Notes: generated by a model from the sequence alone, not told the origin. DNA of 64,000 nucleotides from an uncultured Vampirovibrio sp. (GCA_910583725.1 CAJTXZ010000011.1:1-64000); one strand, 5' to 3'. Numbered from the stretch's first letter, positions 17,892-26,386 are shown. Numbers and translations: made by a program.

Positions 17892-18531
17892 TACAATCAT
17901 TACAGCAGGCGGCATTTCAAGCCGTTTCGGCTCAAATAAGCTGCTTGAAGAAATTCAAATTGATGGCAAAAAAACATCTGTAATCCTTGCAAGCATTGAA
18001 AAATTTGTTCCTTACTCGGCTGAAATTATTGTGCCATCTCATAATGACGTGAGAGAACATATCGAAAACTGCGCCCCAAAAGAGTTTCTCGCTAAGATAA
18101 AATTTGCAGATTTTGGAGACACCCGCCAAAAGTCTGTTTTTAAGGGTTTATTAAAGTGTAATGAGAATCCGCCTGATTTTGTTCTTATTCATGACGGCGC
18201 AAGGCCTTTTGTGGAGCGGGATACGATAGAAAAAGCCATAGAAAAATTAAAAATATATAAAGGTGTGTGCGTGGGAGTTTTTGCTGTGGACACAATCAAA
18301 ATTACAGACAGCAAGGGCATTATCACGCGCACAATTGACCGTAACGCTGTATTTCAGGCGCAAACGCCTCAATGCTTTGATTTTAAAACAATTTTTGAAG
18401 CCCATTTTAAGCTTAAAGATGAAAATTTTACCGACGATTCCAGCCTGCTGGAGCACTTTGGGGTGGATGTGTACGCCTTAAAGGCAAGTGCCGCAAATAA
18501 AAAGATAACATTCAAGGAAGATTTAGTGTAA
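17872..18531 (+). CDS. ispD: 2-C-methyl-D-erythritol 4-phosphate cytidylyltransferase
   Basis: Third enzyme of the MEP isoprenoid pathway, transferring CMP from CTP to methylerythritol phosphate. The 219-residue protein has the nucleotidyltransferase signature TAGGISSRFGSNKLL, then GDTRQKSVFKGL, HDGARPFVE and AVFQAQTPQCFDF. Start choice: AGGAGG at 17857-17862 touches an in-frame ATG at 17863 but lies 9 nt before TTG at 17872, so TTG is the likelier start. A longer reading from TTG 17839 would add an N-terminus with no family match. It ends the biosynthetic operon begun by ribD. Confidence 0.92.
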   Translation: MHTFKISTIITAGGISSRFGSNKLLEEIQIDGKKTSVILASIEKFVPYSAEIIVPSHNDVREHIENCAPKEFLAKIKFADFGDTRQKSVFKGLLKCNENPPDFVLIHDGARPFVERDTIEKAIEKLKIYKGVCVGVFAVDTIKITDSKGIITRTIDRNAVFQAQTPQCFDFKTIFEAHFKLKDENFTDDSSLLEHFGVDVYALKASAANKKITFKEDLV

Positions 18532-18588
18532 AAATTTTTTAGCAATTTTTTTGCCGTTTTTGTTTTTATTTTATAAAAAGGCATAAAA

Positions 18589-19872
18589 ATGAATAATCTA
18601 AAAGGTTTGAGCCAGGCTAATACAGCTAATATACAGAATATAAAGCAAAATGTGCCGCAGCAAAACGCTGTGACGCAACCCCCTGCTTCATTTCACGCTA
18701 AAGAAGATGGTGAAAACAAGCTTAAAAAGGCTATAACAGCCCTGTCTATAGCTGGTATTACGCTTGCTGCCGGGGTTGGAGTCTATTATTTAACAAAAGG
18801 AAAGGCAAAAAAGCCCTCTGCTGTTGATTTTAAGAAGGGTTTTGCCTTCAAAAAAGGCTCTAGTAAAGAATTTAGCGGCAAAATAAAACATAAAACAAAA
18901 GATGGCGACAAAATCACTTTGGTATACAAAAATGGAGTTTTGCAAAGTTCAAAAAGGCGCGGAAAGATAAATTTTGATAAGACTTTCAGCACACTAAACG
19001 GCGAAAAGTTTGTAAAAACAACATCTGAGGGCATAACAACCGAGGTCAATATAACAAAACTTCATGACAATGCCCTGAAAACCAAAGTGTATTCTGTTAA
19101 AAAGGCTAAAAACGGCAAAATTCTCGTTCGCTTCCAAAAGGGCAAAAACATAAGCAGGCCGGTCGAATTGCCCGAATATTTATACCATATAACATCAAAA
19201 GCCTCAATGGAAAAAATTGAGCAGTCAGGTGTTCTAAAAATCTCCCAAAGAGAGCAATTGACGGGGCTTTACCTTTTAGACAGCGAAAATTTTCTAAACA
19301 GCTATGGTAATACAAAAGTCGGCAATCAAAACAAAGACCTCCTAAGTGCCATATTCAGGCAAGCAAATAAAGGAAATAAGGGCCTTCCGGCCTCTGAACA
19401 AAAACTTGTGGTGATAAAAATTCCAACAGAAGACCTCTTAAATAGCGGCAAATTAAGGATGAGATGCCAGGAAGATTTTTTCAATTATACAAAAGAAATA
19501 CGGGCTGTAAATCAAAAGACGGGAAAAAAATATGATTTAAGGAGTCTGTGTAATGACGCGCTGAGAGCGGAATTCAGGGATATTGTCCTATCTCAAAATA
19601 TTATGAATGAAGCGCAAATAGACAAATTTATAGATGAGATGACCTCTAAAATCCACCAGGGGTATAACTTAGGGCATGCCAAAAACTTGGCAAAAAATCA
19701 CTCTGTTGAATATATTTTTAACCATAATATCAATCTATCGGATTATCCTAATATCAGGGTGCAGACAATTAAGCCTTTAGAGTATCTTTCAAATAACGAC
19801 AAAACCTTTGATAGAGATAAGGTTCAGACTATTTTTGATGGAAATTTTGAAGCGTTGCAACAGACTGCCTAA
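18589..19872 (+). CDS. ADP-ribosyltransferase-like orphan with low-complexity N-terminus
   Basis: A 427-residue protein with three parts. Residues 1-45 are Asn/Gln-rich and contain the short motif PASFHAKED (SFHAK at 34-38). Residues 50-68 form a hydrophobic helix. From about 195, LYHITSKASMEKIEQSGVL (His200) followed by TGLYLLDSENFLNSYG and LVVIKIPTEDL resembles the first strands of the ADP-ribosyltransferase fold found in DarT, KptA and various toxins. The acidic catalytic residue cannot be fixed by eye; E292-E303 (QEDFFNYTKEIRA) is a candidate region. AAAAAGGC lies before the ATG. The fold assignment is a moderate-confidence inference, and the target is unknown. Confidence 0.5.
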   Translation: MNNLKGLSQANTANIQNIKQNVPQQNAVTQPPASFHAKEDGENKLKKAITALSIAGITLAAGVGVYYLTKGKAKKPSAVDFKKGFAFKKGSSKEFSGKIKHKTKDGDKITLVYKNGVLQSSKRRGKINFDKTFSTLNGEKFVKTTSEGITTEVNITKLHDNALKTKVYSVKKAKNGKILVRFQKGKNISRPVELPEYLYHITSKASMEKIEQSGVLKISQREQLTGLYLLDSENFLNSYGNTKVGNQNKDLLSAIFRQANKGNKGLPASEQKLVVIKIPTEDLLNSGKLRMRCQEDFFNYTKEIRAVNQKTGKKYDLRSLCNDALRAEFRDIVLSQNIMNEAQIDKFIDEMTSKIHQGYNLGHAKNLAKNHSVEYIFNHNINLSDYPNIRVQTIKPLEYLSNNDKTFDRDKVQTIFDGNFEALQQTA

Positions 19873-19995
19873 AAACCTTGCAGCATAAGGGATATAAGGG
19901 GTTGCACGATATATATTTTGCATTTTTTAGAACGAATTTTTAGGGTGTCTTAATGTTTTGAAAACCCTTGCTATATCGGACTTTTAAGCGAAAAA

Positions 19996-21609
19996 TTATA
20001 TAACTTCTTTCTCAAGGTCGGCTAAAAACCTGCTTGCAGGCTCATAATCAGGGTTTAAAGACAGACAATAGCTCATATTTGTTTGGGCTAAATCAAGCTC
20101 CCCAAGCATCATATCGGCAATTCCTCTGTAATAATAATATGTGTAACTATAATTATTCACAAAAGACGCTATATACAAAAAATTCTGCATTGGTTTTAGC
20201 TTTTTGCTTTCCGCCAAATACGCCATATACTCGCTTCTTGCGCCTTCAAAAAACAAATTTTGCCCCAAAGATTTTAAGAGATATTCCCGCCTTTGTTTTG
20301 TATCATTCTTCAAAACCGTTATTGCGGCTATGTAATTTTCATAAAATAAATTTTTGTTGAGCGAATTTATCTGTTTTTCAAGTTTTGCAATATTTTTTTC
20401 GCTGCCCGGAATATTTTGGTATGCAAGGCTTAATTTTAGCATTATAACGGGGCTCTGCTTGTCGGTTTTTTGGGCTTTTTTATAATATTCAAGCGCCTTT
20501 GTGTAGTGTCCCTCAATAAAAGCTATATCGCCAAGTCCGATAAGGGTTGGGGCGTAGTTTTTATTCAGTTCATAGCTTTGTTCAAAATTTTTCTTTGCAA
20601 GCTCGTCCTTGCCTGTATTTAGCTGGCTTTGTGCCTGCAGTGTTAAAATTTTATAATTTTTTGTAAAATTTAAAATATTCTGACATTCGTTAATTACCTT
20701 GTAATAGTCGCCGTTTAGGTAATTTATGTAAATAAGGTGGAATTTTTTTTCATTTTCATTAGAGGCCATATTCGCAAGTATAGTCTCTTTTTGCGCCGTT
20801 ATTTCATTTTGAAATTCAGCCGTGATAGCACCTGTTTGCTCTGCTTTTTCTAAATATTTAAGCGCCTCTTTGTGCTTGCCTGACCTGTCAAGTATTTTTA
20901 TCCTATAGCTTATGTAGGAAGGGTTTTCAGGGTTTCTTTTTATAGCTTCATCAATAAACATCAAAGCCTGCTGGTATTGCCTGCTCTCTAAAAGCGCCTG
21001 AGCCATCACAAAATTGGCATAGTCTGATTTTTCCATAAGGCTCGTTTTTTTGTTTAAATCAAAAGCCGTCTCTTCGGGCGTATTGTCAAAATATATTGAT
21101 GCATAGGCCTTTGCAAGGTAAATTTCTTCCTGCTTATCAAGAGGATAGCTGTCTTTGTAACTTTTTTTTAGGGTTTCAATCTGTTTTGCAAAATATGTCT
21201 GGTTTTTTATCTTTGAAATTGCAACATCGCCCAGGGTGAAAAACCCTATTTTATACATACTTTTAGAGAAAATCAAAAGTGCTATGTCATTGTCCATCTC
21301 TGAAATTATTTTTGAATAATCATTGTATGCGACAGAAACATTTCCCTGGTTAAATCTTCTTGTTGTTTCAATGAATTCCTGCCTTTGTCTGGCCTTTTCA
21401 TCCAGTGAATCATAGGCGCTTTTTGAGTCTCCTTCAAGGTTTAAAAAATTATCCACAACCGTAATTAAATTAAAGGCCTTAGAAAATTCTTCAGCTGAAT
21501 ATGAAGGATTTTTTACAAAAAAAACAGCGCAGAATATTACAAGGGCAAAGAATATTTTTTTGCCTTTTTGTAAAGTTTTATTAAATTTCTTTATTTTTTT
21601 ATCTATCAT
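19996..21609 (-). CDS. Exported or membrane-anchored TPR protein
   Basis: About 537 residues. The N-terminus is basic, followed by a hydrophobic stretch (KIFFALVIFCAVFFV), then SYSAEEF, fitting a signal peptide or anchor. The rest is helical tetratricopeptide repeats, for example QQALMFIDEAIKRNPENPSY, EALKYLEKAEQTG and HYTKALEYYKKAQKTD. It probably works on the periplasmic side as a scaffold. The start overlaps the upstream GAF/HD-GYP gene (11 nt from the ATG at 21609, or 20 nt from a GTG at 21618), so the two are translationally coupled and may act together. The partner is unknown. Confidence 0.78.
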   Translation of the reverse strand: MIDKKIKKFNKTLQKGKKIFFALVIFCAVFFVKNPSYSAEEFSKAFNLITVVDNFLNLEGDSKSAYDSLDEKARQRQEFIETTRRFNQGNVSVAYNDYSKIISEMDNDIALLIFSKSMYKIGFFTLGDVAISKIKNQTYFAKQIETLKKSYKDSYPLDKQEEIYLAKAYASIYFDNTPEETAFDLNKKTSLMEKSDYANFVMAQALLESRQYQQALMFIDEAIKRNPENPSYISYRIKILDRSGKHKEALKYLEKAEQTGAITAEFQNEITAQKETILANMASNENEKKFHLIYINYLNGDYYKVINECQNILNFTKNYKILTLQAQSQLNTGKDELAKKNFEQSYELNKNYAPTLIGLGDIAFIEGHYTKALEYYKKAQKTDKQSPVIMLKLSLAYQNIPGSEKNIAKLEKQINSLNKNLFYENYIAAITVLKNDTKQRREYLLKSLGQNLFFEGARSEYMAYLAESKKLKPMQNFLYIASFVNNYSYTYYYYRGIADMMLGELDLAQTNMSYCLSLNPDYEPASRFLADLEKEVI

Positions 21610-23377
21610 CCTTGGCACATTCTGTGTTGTAATATTTTAAAAATGTTGAAATAAATCTCTCCTCTTCAAGCGTGCGCTCTCTGTCCTTATGCAGAGCCAT
21701 TAGCGTATACAAATTCAAAAGAGAATATTTATTTAAGATGGCTCTGTCATTTATATCAAGTTCAACAGAGCCTGTCAACATAACATCGATGATTTTATCT
21801 GTCTCAATTGAAAGAAAAGCATCGGCCATATTTTTATCAAAGTGTGTCCCGGAATCTTGAACTATTATATCAATCGCCTTTTCGATTGGCATCTTTGAGC
21901 GGTAATGTCTTTTTGATGTTATTGCATCAAACACATCAGAAACCGCTAAAATCCTTCCGCCTATCGGGATATCTTCGCCTTTTAGCTTTCTAAAATATCC
22001 GGAGCCGTTATATTTTTCATGATGTGATGAGGCTATTTTTGCAACATCCTTATATTCTTTTGAAAAATAAATTTTACTTAAAATATCATCAGTTATTTTA
22101 ACATGCTGCTGGATGTGTTTATATTCATCCTCTGTAAGCTTCCCCTCTTTTTGAAGAACAGAGTCTCTTATGCCGATTTTACCTATATCATGAAGAAGAG
22201 AAGCTTGGCGTATAATTTCCTTTTCTCTTGAATCAAGGTTTAATTTATCGCAAATTAGCATAGTATAAAGGGTGACGCGCTTTGAATGACCTGCTGTAAT
22301 TTTGTCTCTGGCATCGATTGAGGCTGAAAGCGTATCAACAAAGCTTGAAAGGAGGAGTCTTTGTTCTTCAATAAATTTTTTCTGTTTATTAAAAAGTGCC
22401 GCGTTTTCAAGCGCAATGCCCGCAGACGAGCCTATTGCAATAAGTAAATCTTCATCCTTTTCTGTAAAATATCCGTCTTTTTTGTTTAAAACCTGAAAAA
22501 CGCCCACTATTTGATGGCTCATATTCCTAATCGGCATACAAAGGATTGATTTTGTAACATATCCTGTCTGGTTATCAATTTCTTTGTTAAACCTCTTATC
22601 CTTATAGGCTTCCTGAATATTCACGGTTTCGCCCGTTGTCGCAACGTGTCCCGCAAGCCCAAGGCTTGAATTAAACCTTATTTCTTTAGTATTCATGCCA
22701 AGTGCTACCTTTGACCACAGCTCATTCTTTTCTTCATCTAAAAGAAAAACTGTACACCTGTCAGCATCAAGGGCAAGCTTTATTTCCTGTGCCACAACGG
22801 TTAAAAGATTGTCCATATTTGTTTCAAGCGCAATTGTCCTTCCCACCTTTAAGAAGGCAATTAAAGGGTCCTCCGTGTGGTGTTTTGGAATAAAGCTTGG
22901 TTTTTCGCTTGATATCTGCTTTTTTTGGTTTATTTTTTTAATCTTTTCTTCAAAATTAAATATTTTTTCATCAAGGTCAAATTCTTCACTAATGGCAATA
23001 TTTGACGCTCCGTGGATTAAATCTAAGGATACATCAATGTTTTCTTCCTCAAACTCAATCAGGCCAAGAAGGAACATATTTATTTTTTGCGCCAGATAAG
23101 ATTCGGATGAATTTGCAAGGTATTTGGCGTCGTTTAATATGGCAAGGGTTTTATAATAGCTTAGTTTGTGCGTCTTATACTGTACATATGCAAAAAGCGA
23201 CATTGAAAAAGATACTAAATCAAAGGCTTTTATTGCAATGGAGGTTTTTCTTAAATCATCAATTGTGCCAATGTTTGCCCTTTTATTGTCATCAAGTGCA
23301 GTATTAAGCAAGGATATTAAATTATCCTTAATCCCCTCATAGTTCTTATCTTGTATATATAAAGTGTTGTTCAACAT
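21599..23377 (-). CDS. GAF + HD-GYP domain protein (c-di-GMP phosphodiesterase family)
   Basis: 592 residues, soluble. An N-terminal helical region (1-165) precedes a GAF sensor domain (about 185-330; DADRCTVFLLDEEKNELWSK, SLGLAGHVATTGE) and an HD-GYP domain (about 350-545). Metal ligands are intact: TAGHSKRV (H364), LLHDIGKIGI (H396-D397), HVKITDDIL and SSHHEKYNGSG. The signature tripeptide reads G-Y-F (460-462) instead of GYP. Such proteins hydrolyse c-di-GMP when active. It probably controls, or is controlled with, the overlapping TPR protein. Whether the Pro-to-Phe change affects partner binding or activity cannot be judged here. Confidence 0.88.
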   Translation of the reverse strand: MLNNTLYIQDKNYEGIKDNLISLLNTALDDNKRANIGTIDDLRKTSIAIKAFDLVSFSMSLFAYVQYKTHKLSYYKTLAILNDAKYLANSSESYLAQKINMFLLGLIEFEEENIDVSLDLIHGASNIAISEEFDLDEKIFNFEEKIKKINQKKQISSEKPSFIPKHHTEDPLIAFLKVGRTIALETNMDNLLTVVAQEIKLALDADRCTVFLLDEEKNELWSKVALGMNTKEIRFNSSLGLAGHVATTGETVNIQEAYKDKRFNKEIDNQTGYVTKSILCMPIRNMSHQIVGVFQVLNKKDGYFTEKDEDLLIAIGSSAGIALENAALFNKQKKFIEEQRLLLSSFVDTLSASIDARDKITAGHSKRVTLYTMLICDKLNLDSREKEIIRQASLLHDIGKIGIRDSVLQKEGKLTEDEYKHIQQHVKITDDILSKIYFSKEYKDVAKIASSHHEKYNGSGYFRKLKGEDIPIGGRILAVSDVFDAITSKRHYRSKMPIEKAIDIIVQDSGTHFDKNMADAFLSIETDKIIDVMLTGSVELDINDRAILNKYSLLNLYTLMALHKDRERTLEEERFISTFLKYYNTECAKDDR

Positions 23378-23530
23378 AACCCTTCCTATAAGAAGATTAT
23401 ACTACATGTTTTCATTAAACAAAATAAAACATGTTGTTGATTTTATGGCCGCATAATTTTTACACAAATTTACCGTTTTTTCATACGCGTTGCGAAGGGC
23501 TGGAACATTATTTTTACCTTCTAAAATTTC

Positions 23531-23606
23531 CTTATTAACATTTTTGACAAAAAACGTTAATAAGAGATTGCATTATTAACGTTTTTTGTCAAAATTTGTT
23601 AATAAG
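23531..23606. repeat. Long nested inverted repeat (33-34 nt arms)
   Basis: Two arms (23531-23563 and 23573-23606) are almost perfect reverse complements separated by 9 nt. Each arm is itself bounded by TTATTAAC and GTTAATAA, so that octamer pair occurs twice, and the middle carries GACAAAAAACG or its complement. It lies between the HD-GYP start and the end of the 71-residue gene. It could act as a terminator, a paired regulator site or a small mobile palindrome. Confidence 0.75.
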
Positions 23607-23611
23607 AAGGT

Positions 23612-23827
23612 TTATTCAATGGAGGATTTTATGGTGTCGAGGAAGGTTTCAAATTCTTCGCAATTTTTTCTCATCTGTTTGCAAACTTTATAGCCAAGCT
23701 CTGAAAGCACTACCATATCTATTTTTTCATAACTTTCGCTTATTTTTTTAAAAAGCATTTGCGCTTCCTGTGCGTGTTGCGCCATATCTACCCTAAATGC
23801 TTCAAGCGCTTCGTAGTTTGAGGACAT
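23612..23827 (-). CDS. Small helical protein of unknown function
   Basis: A 71-residue, predicted all-helical, acidic protein with no signal peptide (MSSNYEALEAFRVDMAQ and later MVVLSELGYKVCKQM). TAAGGTAAC lies 8 nt before the ATG and supports translation. It resembles no family I can name. Its stop is 6 nt from a long inverted repeat (23531-23606), and it points towards the HD-GYP gene, with which it may or may not share transcription. Confidence 0.55.
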   Translation of the reverse strand: MSSNYEALEAFRVDMAQHAQEAQMLFKKISESYEKIDMVVLSELGYKVCKQMRKNCEEFETFLDTIKSSIE

Positions 23828-24016
23828 TTTTGTGTTACCTTAATATTTCTACATAAATTTTGTTTATTTTTTATAAAACCGAAGCCTAAAAAAGCCTGCT
23901 ACATAAGATATACAGACTCAGGCCCGATTTTTATACAAAAAGTACGGCAAATTTTTGCCGGAGTTGCGTTTTTATGCTAATATTCGGACGTTAATTGATG
24001 TATAAATGTTACTACT

Positions 24017-24042
24017 TAATTATACATGATTCTGCATAATTA
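24017..24042. promoter_or_regulatory. Candidate operator upstream of XRE regulator
   Basis: A perfect 7-bp inverted repeat, TAATTAT and ATAATTA, with a 12-nt spacer. It sits just upstream of a TATAAT -10 (24058-24063) in front of the XRE gene and would suit autorepression by a dimer. No good -35 is visible. Confidence 0.4.
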
Positions 24043-24091
24043 TCAAGCAGAAATGTGTATAATTTACAAAACTTTGCAAAAGGAAACAACT

Positions 24092-24385
24092 ATGTACGCC
24101 GACAGAATTAAACAATTGCGAAATAAATTAGATATTTCTGTCGCTAAGTTTTCTAAAAAAATTGGAGTGCCAGAAAGAACAATTACATCATACGAAAGAG
24201 GCGAACACGCTCCTTCTTTAGACTTTCTGGCTAAGCTTTGTATGAATCTAAATATCAACGCCAATTGGTTTATCTCAGGTGAAGGTGAAATGTTTAACGG
24301 GCAATCATCCCCAGATAAGGATACAAAAGAATTAATCCACAACGAAGTAAGAAAAATTCTAAAAGATGAAGGGGTTATAAAATAA
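24092..24385 (+). CDS. XRE-family (CI-like) transcriptional regulator
   Basis: A 97-residue DNA-binding protein. The helix-turn-helix covers about residues 4-58 (IKQLRNKLDISVAKFSKKIG, ERTITSYERGEHAPS), followed by NANWFISGEGEMF, a segment typical of phage-type repressors of the CI/XRE class. The ATG at 24092 is preceded by AAAGGAAAC; an upstream in-frame ATG at 24026 would precede the promoter and is rejected. No phage genes flank it, so it may be a prophage remnant or a domesticated regulator. It converges on the neighbouring toxin-antitoxin operon. Confidence 0.82.
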   Translation: MYADRIKQLRNKLDISVAKFSKKIGVPERTITSYERGEHAPSLDFLAKLCMNLNINANWFISGEGEMFNGQSSPDKDTKELIHNEVRKILKDEGVIK

Positions 24386-24415
24386 ATCGCTGTTTTACTT
24401 CAAACCTTGTAATAT

Positions 24416-24703
24416 TTACGCTACTTTCAAGCTATATCCTAGAGTTTTTAGTATCTTTGCCAAAGTATCAACTTTTGGCACCCTTTCGCCCTTAAAAACA
24501 CTGTACAGCATTGCTCTGTCAATCCCGGCCTTTTCACAAAAGCCTGAAATTGTACCTCTTGATTTAATCACAAGTTCCAGAGAGCGAAAAAAAGAGGCAA
24601 AATTGCCATCCTCAATATATTGCGCCAAAGATTGGTTCATATATTCTTTTTGGAATTCGGCATCTTTTAATTGTTCAAGTAAAAAATCATTTAAGTTGGA
24701 CAT
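24416..24703 (-). CDS. higA: HigA-type antitoxin (HTH)
   Basis: A 95-residue protein with a C-terminal helix-turn-helix (about residues 42-90; GTISGFCEKAGIDRAMLYSV, then VPKVDTLAKILKTLGYSL). This matches the 'addiction module antidote' family that follows RelE/HigB-type toxins. It would bind and neutralise the toxin encoded immediately upstream, with no intergenic base between them, and repress the shared promoter. Toxin-first order is usual for higBA systems. Confidence 0.85.
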   Translation of the reverse strand: MSNLNDFLLEQLKDAEFQKEYMNQSLAQYIEDGNFASFFRSLELVIKSRGTISGFCEKAGIDRAMLYSVFKGERVPKVDTLAKILKTLGYSLKVA

Positions 24704-25018
24704 TTATTTATCTCCCAAAGTTTTTAAATATTCTTTTGCAATTTCTATATCTTTGCCTTGTCTTTGTTTGTCGCCTGCGTTTAAAAGTAAAACGACAATG
24801 TTATTTTGTATTGTGTAATAAATCCTATAACCCTTGCCAAAAACGAAACGAAGTTCGTATAAATTAGGTGTAAGCTGTTTATGGTCGCCAAAATTATCAT
24901 CATAAATGCGCTCCAGTCTTTTAATGATTTTAACTCTTGTCGTATTATCAAGCGACAATAACCAGTCCCTAACCGGCTCCTTTCCATTTTCAAGTTTATA
25001 GAACTCAATTTCTTTCAT
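24704..25018 (-). CDS. higB: HigB/RelE-type toxin (Gp49-like)
   Basis: A 104-residue protein of the RelE/ParE superfamily, close to the phage Gp49-like HigB group. Features include KEPVRDWLLSLD, IIKRLERIYDDNFGDHKQL, ELRFVFGKGYRIYYT and LLLNAGDKQRQGKDIEIA. Members cleave mRNA at the ribosome. It is the first gene of a two-gene operon with its antitoxin, behind a perfect 8-bp palindrome at 25026-25045. Toxin activity has not been shown for this copy; catalytic residues look complete by family comparison. Confidence 0.85.
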   Translation of the reverse strand: MKEIEFYKLENGKEPVRDWLLSLDNTTRVKIIKRLERIYDDNFGDHKQLTPNLYELRFVFGKGYRIYYTIQNNIVVLLLNAGDKQRQGKDIEIAKEYLKTLGDK

Positions 25019-25025
25019 ATTTATA

Positions 25026-25045
25026 TTGTAGTGTTTTCACTACAA
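25026..25045. promoter_or_regulatory. Palindromic operator candidate of higBA
   Basis: TTGTAGTG-tttt-CACTACAA is a perfect 8-bp inverted repeat with a 4-nt spacer, 7 nt before the toxin ATG. Its position over the start region fits autorepression by the HigA-type antitoxin. Confidence 0.6.
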
Positions 25046-25132
25046 AATTTCAAGAGGAGAGTTTAAAAAAAGCGATTAATCCATTCAAAAAATTTGATTG
25101 CGGAATATCAACCATAAAGCCAAAAACACATC

Positions 25133-25172
25133 AAAAAAAGAGGAAAATCCTTTTGGAAATTCCTCTTTTTTC
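25133..25172 (-). terminator. Intrinsic terminator of pgk (probably bidirectional)
   Basis: An AGAGGAAAATCC / GGAAATTCCTCT stem with one mismatch and a TTTT loop is flanked by an A-tract on one side and a T-tract on the other. It follows the pgk stop and may also stop transcription arriving from the opposite direction. Confidence 0.8.
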
Positions 25173-25189
25173 CTTGTGTTTATTAACTT

Positions 25190-26386
25190 CTACTTGTCAT
25201 CAAGTGCTGCAACGCCAGGAAGCACTTTACCTTCAATGAATTCTAATGAAGCGCCGCCGCCTGTTGAAACATGGGTGAAATCAGCTGCTTTTGCGAATTT
25301 TTTTGCTGCAGAAACAGAGTCTCCGCCGCCTATAACAGAAGTTGCACCATCTTTTGTAGCCTCAACAATCGCTTTAAGCACAGCCTTTGTGCCTTCTGCA
25401 AATGCAGGGTTTTCAAAGGCGCCTACAGGGCCGTTCATAAGTATAGTTTTAGATGATTTTAAAACATCTGCAAATGCTTTTCTTGATTCCATGCCGGCAT
25501 CTACGCCTTCAAAACCGTCAGGAATTTCATTAATTTTGACAAATTTATTTTCGCCGTTTCCTGAAAAATCATTGGTAACAAGTACATCGGTTGCCATAAC
25601 AAGCTTAACACCTTTGTCTGCAGCTTTCTTTTCAATAGCTTTTGCAACATCAAGCTGGTCATCTTCGCATATTGAATTGCCGATTTTTCCGCCGTTTGCC
25701 TTTACAAATGTATAAGCCATGCCGCCGCCTATAATGAGGTTATCAACCTTATCAATAAGATTTTCTAACACGCCGATTTTTGATGAAACCTTAGCACCGC
25801 CAACAACAGCAGTGAAAGGCCTTGCCGGGTTATCAAGCGCTTCTGATAAACATCTTAATTCTTTTTCCATCAAAAGGCCTGAAACAGCAGGTTTTAAAAC
25901 TTTTGCAAGTTTTGCGGTTGATGTGTGGTTTCTGTGTGCTGCGCCAAATGCGTCATTAACATAAAAATCACCAAGCTTTGCCAATTGGTTTGCAAAGGTC
26001 ATATCATCGTCTTTGGCTTCTTCTGCCTTGTAATATCTTATATTTTCAAGAAGGGCAACCTGTCCGTCCTTTAATTCGGCAACCATTTTTTCAGCATCTT
26101 CAACATCTGGAATGAACATAACTTCTTCGCCCAAAACCTTTGATAAATATTTTGCAACAGGCGCAAGGGTAAATTCAGGATTCTTTTCGCCTTTCGGGCG
26201 GCCAAGATGAGCCATAAGAATGACTTTAGCGCCTTTGTCCTTTAAGAAGTTCAATGTCGGCATAATGGCCTGAATTCTTGTATCATCTGTTACATTTTTG
26301 TTTTCATCTAAAGGAACATTGATATCAACCCTGACAAGAGCTTTTTTTCCTTTAATGTCACCTAAATCTTTGATTGATTTTTTCAT
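25190..26386 (-). CDS. pgk: Phosphoglycerate kinase
   Basis: Glycolytic and gluconeogenic enzyme interconverting 1,3-bisphosphoglycerate + ADP and 3-phosphoglycerate + ATP. 398 residues, the normal bacterial length. Motifs: LVRVDINVPLDENKNVTDDT, MAHLGRPKGEKNP, NDAFGAAHRNHTS, GGAKVSSKIGVLENL, NGPVGAFENPAF and GGGDSVSAA. AAGGAGTAATTACTT precedes the ATG. It is a single-gene unit with its own terminator at 25133-25172. Identification is secure. Confidence 0.97.
   Translation of the reverse strand: MKKSIKDLGDIKGKKALVRVDINVPLDENKNVTDDTRIQAIMPTLNFLKDKGAKVILMAHLGRPKGEKNPEFTLAPVAKYLSKVLGEEVMFIPDVEDAEKMVAELKDGQVALLENIRYYKAEEAKDDDMTFANQLAKLGDFYVNDAFGAAHRNHTSTAKLAKVLKPAVSGLLMEKELRCLSEALDNPARPFTAVVGGAKVSSKIGVLENLIDKVDNLIIGGGMAYTFVKANGGKIGNSICEDDQLDVAKAIEKKAADKGVKLVMATDVLVTNDFSGNGENKFVKINEIPDGFEGVDAGMESRKAFADVLKSSKTILMNGPVGAFENPAFAEGTKAVLKAIVEATKDGATSVIGGGDSVSAAKKFAKAADFTHVSTGGGASLEFIEGKVLPGVAALDDK

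Noticed and set aside
23944..23961. CGGCAAA/TTTGCCG palindrome as a terminator
   Set aside because: It is a perfect short palindrome, but no gene ends into it on either strand and no proper T-tract follows in the plus direction; its meaning is unclear.
24026..24091. Longer start for the XRE regulator (ATG at 24026)
   Set aside because: The extension overlaps the likely -10 at 24058-24063, and the ATG at 24092 has AAAGGAAAC before it.
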